Assembly: GCA_036495525.1 (NCBI GenBank)
Contig: DASXMR010000069.1
Coordinates: 1 to 15,328 of the forward strand
Source of the DNA: DASXMR01 sp036495525
Lineage (GTDB): Bacteria > Actinomycetota > Actinomycetes > Streptosporangiales > Streptosporangiaceae
Direction: 5' to 3'
Length of the DNA: 15,328 nucleotides
A model generated the notes under the pieces. The model searched no databases. It worked only from the letters and a program-made list of their open reading frames with translations, and was not told the origin of the DNA. Below, piece after piece: positions 7,310 through 12,662 of this stretch (position 1 is the stretch's first letter; each line of letters begins with the position of its first letter). Position numbers and translations under genes: made by a program.

Positions 7310-7341
7310 GGCGGGGCCGGGCCTGGCGGCCCGGCCCCGCT
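7310..7341 (-). terminator. Strong 13-bp GC hairpin after the small membrane protein gene
   Basis: GCGGGGCCGGGCC (7311-7323) pairs perfectly with GGCCCGGCCCCGC (7328-7340), leaving a 4-base loop (TGGC). A G-T pair flanks the stem at 7310/7341. It lies about 18 bases past the stop codon of the 98-residue protein on the minus strand. No T-tract follows, as is common in high-GC actinomycetes. It most likely ends that gene's transcript, which implies that the aminotransferase at 7200 has its own promoter in 7201-7310. Confidence 0.6.
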
Positions 7342-7358
7342 ACCCAAGCGGGCACAGC

Positions 7359-7655
7359 TCAGGCGCCCGCGGGGACGAGCCTGCGTGCGCGGCGGGCCCG
7401 GTCAAGCAGCACGGCGGCGGTCGCCGCGATCAGCGCGGCCCCGATGGCGATCAGGGCGATCTGCCAGCCGGCCATTCCGCCCGCCACGACGGTCTGGACC
7501 TGGGCTGCCGAGTGGGCTGGCTTGCCGCCAGCCAGCTGTGACGGCGGCAAGGGCATGGCGAACGCTGCTGGCGCGGCGATCGCGACACCCAGGCACGCAG
7601 TGGCGAGGCTGGCAACGACGGCGGCGATGCGGCGGATACGGCGGATGGGATTCAT
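7359..7655 (-). CDS. Small exported/membrane protein, signal peptide plus one TM (98 aa), unknown function
   Basis: I do not recognise a named family. The N-terminus MNPIRRIRRI followed by a ~20-residue hydrophobic stretch ending AFA (residues 31-33) is a convincing signal peptide with a type I cleavage site. The mature part has a short polar region (34-60), then one hydrophobic helix (about 63-84, around GWQIALIAIGAALIAA) and a basic tail, RARRARR (86-92). It should therefore be a type I membrane protein of about 65 residues with a small extracytoplasmic domain. The start is ATG 7655, because AAGGAG (complement of 7662-7667) is 6 bases upstream; a TTG at 7670 in the same frame overlaps this site and is rejected. 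The gene is followed by a strong hairpin and preceded by paired 20-bp repeats, so it looks like a separately regulated gene next to the LAL regulator. Confidence 0.78.
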   Translation of the reverse strand: MNPIRRIRRIAAVVASLATACLGVAIAAPAAFAMPLPPSQLAGGKPAHSAAQVQTVVAGGMAGWQIALIAIGAALIAATAAVLLDRARRARRLVPAGA

Positions 7656-7661
7656 CACGAT

Positions 7662-7667
7662 CTCCTT
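7662..7667 (-). promoter_or_regulatory. Ribosome binding site deciding the start of the small membrane protein
   Basis: The minus strand reads AAGGAG with a 6-base spacer to ATG 7655. This picks the ATG over the in-frame TTG at 7670, which lies within and just upstream of the site. Confidence 0.75.
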
Positions 7668-7750
7668 CAACTCGGCTTGACTACCAGGCGACCGTAGGCA
7701 GGCAGGCCAGCGGGACGTATCGGGAGCGGCTTCCCGGGTTTCCTGCGGGA

Positions 7751-7790
7751 CTACCTAGATTGCGGCGAGGTTGCCTAGATTCCGCCGCCG
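7751..7790. repeat. Paired 20-bp direct repeats with CCTAGATT cores, candidate operator
   Basis: CCTAGATT occurs at 7754-7761 and again at 7774-7781, exactly 20 bases apart. The wider units ACCTAGATTGCGGCG and GCCTAGATTCCGCCG are also alike. On the minus strand they read AATCTAGG twice. They lie 99-126 bases upstream of the small membrane protein's ATG and beyond the 3' end of the LAL regulator gene. The two cores are AT-rich for this window. Spacing close to two helical turns fits side-by-side binding of a dimeric activator. A 5-bp inverted repeat, CGGGA/TCCCG at 7721-7736, lies nearer the gene. The binding protein is unknown; the adjacent LAL regulator is the obvious candidate. Confidence 0.42.
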
Positions 7791-7875
7791 ACCGGCAGGG
7801 CTGCATGCAGTTACAGTCGCGACGCCGGGTTCCGGTCCCGCTGACCGAGTTCCGGCGGCGAGCTGACCGCGGCGA

Positions 7876-10455
7876 CTAGGTCAGCCCGGCGCGGACTGCG
7901 TGCGCTGCGGCGGATTCGCGGGTGGGGACGCCGAGCTTGGCCAGCACGGCGGAGACGTGGTGGTCGACGGTCCTGGCCGAGATGTACAGCTTGGCGGCGA
8001 TCTCGGCGTTGCTCTGCCCGGCGCAGACCAGGCCGAGCACCTCCCGCTCGCGGGGGGTCAGTCCGAGCGGGTCGGAGCGGGTCGCGGTCCGGGGCCCGGC
8101 GGGGATCGAGCGGATGCCGAGCTGGCGCATCTTGTACCGGGTGAGCTGGACCGCGGCCGCTGCGCCCAGGTCGGTGAAGATCTCCAGCGCCTGCCGCAGC
8201 GCCGCCTCATCACCGGAGTCATACAGCGCCAGCGCCGCCTCGTGGGGGCAGCCAAGCTCGGTCCACAGCCGGGCCGCTGCCTGCCAGTCGCCGGCGACCT
8301 GCAGCCGGTACGGCTCAGCGAGGTCACCCCGCGGTGGCCGGGGCGAGCCCGTCCGCCGTAGCCAGACGGCGACCGCCCCCCGGTCCCAGCTGTCCAGTTT
8401 GGCCACGACGTCGTCGGCGCGCTCGGCCTCCAGGGCAGCCTGCTCGAGCCGGCCTTCGAGCCAGTGCGCCTCTGCCCTGGCCAGCCGTGCGGGAACGATC
8501 CACTGGGACTCGCCGTTCCCGTCTGCGGCCGCGATTGCCTCGTCCAGGTGCACCCATGCCTCGGTCTCGCTGCGGCGTACCTGGATCCTGCCAAGGCATA
8601 TCAGCGGATTGAGCCGGTTGACCGGCGATGGCACGCCACGGGTCAGCAGTTCATTGCTGAGCGACGCCGATTCTTCCCAGCGGCCCGTCTTGTCCAGCGC
8701 ATTGATCCGCTCGCCCCGCAGGCACGTGGCGTAGACGCTGATGTCGCGGTCGTCGCAGAAGGCGACCCCCTCGGTGAAGCACCGCTCCGCGTCGGCGAAG
8801 AGCCGGGAAGCGACGAGGTTGCCCTGCAGGTTCGCGTAGGCCCGGCCCGCCTCCTTACCAAGTCCGGCGGAAAGCGCGACATCCAGTGCCCGGCGCAGAT
8901 ATCCGGCCCAGTCGTGGCCGCCCTTGACAGCGAGGGCGCAGCCCTGTGCGTTGAGCGCGTCGCTGAGCACGTTGAGCGCGCCAAGCGGCTCGGCGATCGC
9001 CTGCGCCCGGACCGCGAGGTCGATCGCGGCGCTTGGGTCGTCGTCCATCACCGCAGAAGCCAGGTTGGAATATGCGGCCGCGAGCTCGGCGGTGGGCCCG
9101 AGCGATTCGACGACTTCGACCGCAGCCTCGGCAGCGGCTCGGTGCTCAGCACCGCGGCACAGCCGGAACATCGTGTGCGAGAGCTTGCGCACGGTCGTGC
9201 TCTCGCGCCGCCGGTTCCCGGTCTGGCGCCACAACGCGAGCGCGCGCTCACCCGCGTCTGCGGCCTCATGCCACCGGTCGAGCAGCCCGAGCTCTTCTGC
9301 TAGCCCGTCATACAACTCAGCAACCGTCGCCGAATCAGCCCGGCCGGCGAAGCGGAGGGCGCGCGCGAACTGCGCGGCCGCCTCCCGGTGGGAGGCCAGC
9401 TCAGCCGCCCGCTGAGCTGCCGATGAGGCATATCGCAAGGCTGCCTGGCCGTCATCAGCTCCGTCCGCGTGAAAGGCCATCCTGGCCTGGTCCTCGCAGC
9501 CGAGCGAGGTCAGCGCCAGCAGGATCCGGGCGTGGATGCCGGCCCGCCGGTGCGCCGGGATCGCCTGCTCGATGGCCAGCCGGGCGATCTCGTGCCGGAA
9601 CCTGAGCCACGCGCCATCCTCGGCGAGCAGCCCGGAGGCCAGGAGGTCGTCTACGGCCCGAGGCGGGCACGCGGTGACGGACGTCAGCACGTCCAGCTCG
9701 GCCCGGCCGCCGATCAGCGCCGCGGCATCCAGGGCGGCACGGGCCTCACCGCTCAGCCGCGCTGCCCGCGCCAGCACCGCGTCGCGCGCCGAGGAGGGCA
9801 CCGCGCCGAGTCCTGCCTGCAGCACCTCGGTGACATAGAACGGGTTCCCGCCGGTCAGCCGGTACAGCTCGGCTGCGTCCAGGCCAGTCCCGCCGGCCAG
9901 TTCCCGCACCGCTCCGGCTGATAGCGGTCCCAGGTCCACCCGCCTGGTAGGCCGCTGCCTGGCGATCTCGCCCAGCGCTGCCCGCAGCGGGTCTGCCGCG
10001 GTCACGTCCTCGCCCCGGTAGGTGGCGATCAGCAGGACCGGCGCATCCCGGAGGCGGCGCCCCACGAACCTGAGCAGGTCGACGGTCGCCTCGTCCGCCC
10101 AGTGGATGTCCTCGACGACCAGCACGCTCAGCGTGCCCGGCTCGCTGACCTGGCGCAGCAAGGCCCGGAACAGGTCCTCGCGGGCGGCGCCGGACCGGCA
10201 GAGCGCGTCCAGCTCGCCGCCGAGCTGGCCGGCCAGGTCGAACAGCGGGCCGAGCGGGCGCGGGGTGAACAGGCCATCGCACGCGGCCCACGACCACCGG
10301 GCGCCGGGCACGTCCAGCTCCAGCTGCTCCACCAGGGCCGACTTGCCGATGCCCGCCTCGCCGGCCACCAGCACGAGCCGGCCGTCGCCGCACCGCGCCT
10401 CGTCCGCGTACCCGGCCAGTACCGCCAGCGGAGCCCCCCGCTCCAGCAACTGCAT
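7876..10455 (-). CDS. LAL-family transcriptional regulator (AAA ATPase, TPR-like middle, C-terminal LuxR HTH)
   Basis: This large ATP-dependent transcription activator has 859 residues, a little short for the family (about 870-1000). The N-terminal STAND/AAA domain has Walker A GEAGIGKS (32-39) and Walker B VLVVEDIHWAD (111-121). A long helical, alanine-rich region of the TPR-like type fills about 320-770. The C-terminal LuxR helix-turn-helix spans 797-859 (LTPREREVLGLVCAGQSNAEIA, then SARTVDHHVSAVLAKLGV). Proteins of this type (MalT/LAL) usually bind a small ligand in the helical part and activate nearby operons. The ATG at 10455 begins MQLLERGAPL, the usual LAL N-terminus, with a purine run GAGGGGG about a dozen bases upstream. 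It lies 67 bases after the sulfotransferase-like gene and upstream of the small membrane protein, so both flanking transcripts are candidate targets (inference). Confidence 0.94.
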   Translation of the reverse strand: MQLLERGAPLAVLAGYADEARCGDGRLVLVAGEAGIGKSALVEQLELDVPGARWSWAACDGLFTPRPLGPLFDLAGQLGGELDALCRSGAAREDLFRALLRQVSEPGTLSVLVVEDIHWADEATVDLLRFVGRRLRDAPVLLIATYRGEDVTAADPLRAALGEIARQRPTRRVDLGPLSAGAVRELAGGTGLDAAELYRLTGGNPFYVTEVLQAGLGAVPSSARDAVLARAARLSGEARAALDAAALIGGRAELDVLTSVTACPPRAVDDLLASGLLAEDGAWLRFRHEIARLAIEQAIPAHRRAGIHARILLALTSLGCEDQARMAFHADGADDGQAALRYASSAAQRAAELASHREAAAQFARALRFAGRADSATVAELYDGLAEELGLLDRWHEAADAGERALALWRQTGNRRRESTTVRKLSHTMFRLCRGAEHRAAAEAAVEVVESLGPTAELAAAYSNLASAVMDDDPSAAIDLAVRAQAIAEPLGALNVLSDALNAQGCALAVKGGHDWAGYLRRALDVALSAGLGKEAGRAYANLQGNLVASRLFADAERCFTEGVAFCDDRDISVYATCLRGERINALDKTGRWEESASLSNELLTRGVPSPVNRLNPLICLGRIQVRRSETEAWVHLDEAIAAADGNGESQWIVPARLARAEAHWLEGRLEQAALEAERADDVVAKLDSWDRGAVAVWLRRTGSPRPPRGDLAEPYRLQVAGDWQAAARLWTELGCPHEAALALYDSGDEAALRQALEIFTDLGAAAAVQLTRYKMRQLGIRSIPAGPRTATRSDPLGLTPREREVLGLVCAGQSNAEIAAKLYISARTVDHHVSAVLAKLGVPTRESAAAHAVRAGLT

Positions 10456-10474
10456 GGCCCCAGTGTCCCCCTCA

Positions 10475-10496
10475 CCAGTGCGTATGACCAGACTGG
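10475..10496. promoter_or_regulatory. Weak inverted repeat in the LAL regulator upstream region
   Basis: CCAGT (10475-10479) and ACTGG (10492-10496) form a 5-bp inverted repeat with a 12-base centre containing CGTATGACC. It lies 20-41 bases upstream of the LAL start, in the 67-base gap after the sulfotransferase-like gene. It could be an autoregulatory site, but an inverted repeat this short can arise by chance. Confidence 0.2.
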
Positions 10497-10522
10497 CGCG
10501 ATCCGCCGGTAACGGGGGAGGG

Positions 10523-11299
10523 CTAGAGCGTCAGGCGGTGCGCGGCTAGCTGGTCGTAGTACGGCTGGCACGCGGCGGCGAGCGGTTCCAGCGCAGCAGG
10601 CAGCCGGGCCGGCTCGGGCTCCCGGTACGGACGGAACCCGGTCGATGCGTGCACGTTGTCGTACCAGTACCTCGCCCAGATCCCGTCGGTGTCCCGCGGC
10701 CCGGCCGGCCAGGACAGCATCGCCGGGTCGAACGGCACTCCCAGCGCGCCGCACAGCGCCTCAAGCGCGGCCTGCGGCTGGCGCAGGATGTCAGCCGAGT
10801 CGATCACCGGGCCGCCGAACCGGCCGAAGATCTCGGCCTGCTGCGCCAGCCCCAGGTCGGCCAGCACTGGCTCAGCGCGAACTTTCGCGTAGGACGCGAG
10901 CAGCCGGCGCGGATCGCGGATCAGGAACGCGTGCCGCAGCCCGCCAAAGGCGCCGCGGTCCACCTCCGGCAGCAGGTGATGGGTCATGTGCTTCTGGTAG
11001 TAAATGGTGCGGCCGGGCGGCAGCGGATCCGCGGCGAGCTGCGCCAGCACCACCGGCCACTCGGCTGGCATCGAGCCGATGACCTCGTCCCGGCCCGGAT
11101 GATCGATGCCGGTCCTGGCCAGGTAGAACCCGTACAGCGGCTCGTCGACGACGATCGTGTCGGGGCGGTTCTCCCAGGCGCGCATCAGCGCCGTCGAGAT
11201 GGTCCGCGGCCCTGACCACATAGCGATCCTGGCCGGCTGCTGATTGGCGGCAGGCTCGGCCGCGGCCGGGCCGCTCGCGGTCGGCCCAGCTGCGGTCAC
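10523..11299 (-). CDS. Sulfotransferase-like P-loop protein (plant BCAT-like N-terminal domain type)
   Basis: This is a 258-residue soluble protein of the sulfotransferase fold. Strand 1 and the PAPS-loop region read RIAMWSGPRTISTALMRAW (24-42). VDEPLYGFYL follows at 51-60, then HAFLIRDPRRLLASY (123-137), whose Arg128 and Ser136 match the 3'-phosphate-binding Arg/Ser of sulfotransferases. The C-terminal part has DGIWARYWYDNVHASTGF (205-222). If active it would transfer sulfate from PAPS, but neither acceptor nor activity is established for this subgroup. I chose GTG 11299, which overlaps the mscR stop as GTGA and keeps a full strand 1; ATG 11221 would start within that strand. The 26 extra N-terminal residues are Ala/Pro-rich. 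The same frame is open back to 12268, but that part is antisense-like sequence within mscR. The subgroup is fused to a class IV aminotransferase in plants; compare the gene at 6301-7200. Confidence 0.85.
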   Translation of the reverse strand: MTAAGPTASGPAAAEPAANQQPARIAMWSGPRTISTALMRAWENRPDTIVVDEPLYGFYLARTGIDHPGRDEVIGSMPAEWPVVLAQLAADPLPPGRTIYYQKHMTHHLLPEVDRGAFGGLRHAFLIRDPRRLLASYAKVRAEPVLADLGLAQQAEIFGRFGGPVIDSADILRQPQAALEALCGALGVPFDPAMLSWPAGPRDTDGIWARYWYDNVHASTGFRPYREPEPARLPAALEPLAAACQPYYDQLAAHRLTL

Positions 11300-12381
11300 A
11301 GCACGACCACGGAGCGCAGCACCTCCCCGCGCTGCATCTTCGCGAACGCCTGCTCGACCTGGTCCAGCGTGATCGTCTCGGAGACGAACCGCTCCAGCGG
11401 CAGCCGGCCCTGCAAGTGCAGGTCGACGAGCATCGGGAAATCGCGCGACGGCAGGCAGTCGCCGTACCAGGACGACTTGAGCGAGCCGCCGCGGCCGAAC
11501 ACGTCGAGCAGCGGCAGCTCCAGCTTCATGTCCGGGGTCGGCACGCCGACCAGGACCACCGTGCCCGCCAGGTCCCGCGCGTAGAACGCCTGAGTGTAGG
11601 TCTCCGGCCGGCCGATCGCCTCGATCACCACGTCGGCGCCGTTGCCCTCGGTCAGCTCCCTGATCGCCTCGACCGGATCGGCCTGCAGCGAGTTGACCAC
11701 ATCCGTGGCGCCGAACTGGCGCGCCCAGTCCAGCTTCCGGTCGTCGATGTCGACAGCGATGATCTTGCGCGCCCCGGCCAGGCTGGCGCCGAGGACCGCG
11801 GCATCGCCGACCCCGCCGCAGCCGATCACCGCCACCGAGTCGCCGCGGGTGACCTGACCGGTGTTGAGCGCGGCGCCGAGGCCGGCCATCACGCCGCAGC
11901 CGAGCAGGCCGGCCACCTCGGGCCGGATCCCCGCGTCCACCTTGGTGCACTGGCCGGAGGCGACGAGGGTCAGCTCGGCGAACGCGCCGATGCCCAGCGC
12001 CGGGGACAGCTGCGTGCCGTCGGCGAGGGTCATCTTCTGCCGGGCGTTGTGCGTGTTGAAGCAGTACCACGGGCGGCCGCGCCGGCACGCGCGGCACTGG
12101 CCGCAGACCGCGCGCCAGTTCAGGATCACGAAGTCGCCGGGCGATACGTCGGTGACGTCGTCGCCCACGGCCTCGACCACGCCCGCGGCCTCGTGCCCGA
12201 GCAGGTAAGGGAAATCCTCGCCGATGCCGCCCTCGCGGTAGTGCAGGTCGGTGTGGCAGACGCCGCACGCCTGGATCCGCACCAGCGCCTCGCCCGGCCC
12301 TGGGTCGGGCACGACGACGGTCGTCACCTCGACCTCAGCGCCCTTGCCGCGGGCGATGACGCCCTTTACCTCATATGCCAT
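11296..12381 (-). CDS. mscR: S-(hydroxymethyl)mycothiol dehydrogenase (mycothiol-dependent formaldehyde dehydrogenase)
   Basis: This zinc-dependent, NAD-linked medium-chain dehydrogenase oxidises S-hydroxymethyl-mycothiol, formed spontaneously from formaldehyde and mycothiol, to S-formylmycothiol. It is the actinobacterial counterpart of glutathione-dependent formaldehyde dehydrogenase and also acts as an S-nitrosomycothiol reductase. Catalytic zinc ligands are Cys42 (CGVCHTD), His63 (GHEAAG) and Cys162 (GCGVMAG). Structural zinc cysteines are 93, 96, 99 and 107. The NAD Rossmann motif is GCGGVG (187-192), followed by VDIDDRKL. Length (361 residues) and blocks such as LNWRAVCGQCRACRRGRPWYCFNTHNARQK match the MscR/AdhE2 group very closely. 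Start ATG 12381 has GAGAGGA about 10 bases upstream. The stop overlaps the sulfotransferase-like gene (GTGA), so the two are translationally coupled. In many actinomycetes the partner gene is instead a metallo-beta-lactamase-fold hydrolase, which is absent here. Confidence 0.95.
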   Translation of the reverse strand: MAYEVKGVIARGKGAEVEVTTVVVPDPGPGEALVRIQACGVCHTDLHYREGGIGEDFPYLLGHEAAGVVEAVGDDVTDVSPGDFVILNWRAVCGQCRACRRGRPWYCFNTHNARQKMTLADGTQLSPALGIGAFAELTLVASGQCTKVDAGIRPEVAGLLGCGVMAGLGAALNTGQVTRGDSVAVIGCGGVGDAAVLGASLAGARKIIAVDIDDRKLDWARQFGATDVVNSLQADPVEAIRELTEGNGADVVIEAIGRPETYTQAFYARDLAGTVVLVGVPTPDMKLELPLLDVFGRGGSLKSSWYGDCLPSRDFPMLVDLHLQGRLPLERFVSETITLDQVEQAFAKMQRGEVLRSVVVL

Positions 12382-12662
12382 CGGGCCATCGTCCTCTCAG
12401 ACCGGGGGGAACGAGGAACCCTCAGCGGCACTCGGCGCACGCAGCGGGCTCCGGCTGTGGCGATCATAATCCCGGCCCTGGCCGGCGCGCCTGGCGCATC
12501 TAGGCTGTGCAGCGGGCAGCGATGGCACTGGCGGTTCGCGCGCAATTGCCTTTCACGGCCAGCCAGAACGCGATGTATCTTGACAACGCCAGCGGCGCAC
12601 GTCGTCGCCGCCCGTACCCGGGTGGCCTGCGGTAGCGCAAGTCAGCGAAGGAGCTGTGGATC
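12382..12662. promoter_or_regulatory. Divergent intergenic region between mscR and pepN with candidate promoter elements
   Basis: This 281-base gap separates divergent genes and must hold both promoters. Candidates are weak. For mscR, the minus strand reads TATGAT (complement of 12463-12468), about 82 bases before the ATG, without a good -35. For pepN, TAGGCT at 12501-12506 fits an actinobacterial -10, and TATCTT at 12576-12581 is an alternative. A TTGACA sits at 12580-12585 but has no -10 at the usual distance. The small AT-rich patch ATCATAAT (12463-12470) stands out against the GC-rich background. I see no riboswitch or attenuator. The pepN ribosome site GAAGGAG is at 12647-12653. Confidence 0.35.

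Noticed and set aside
7201..7347. 49-residue N-terminal extension of the aminotransferase
   Set aside because: It is Gly/Pro/Arg-rich, runs through the 13-bp hairpin, and the ATG at 7200 has a good ribosome site matching the family N-terminus.
11300..12268. Open frame on the minus strand that would extend the sulfotransferase-like protein to 581 residues
   Set aside because: The extension lies out of frame inside mscR, is Arg/Gly-rich and low complexity, and the GTGA overlap at 11296-11299 gives a natural start.
12580..12585. TTGACA as a perfect -35 box for pepN
   Set aside because: No TAnnnT-like -10 lies 16-19 bases downstream, so the hexamer alone is not convincing.
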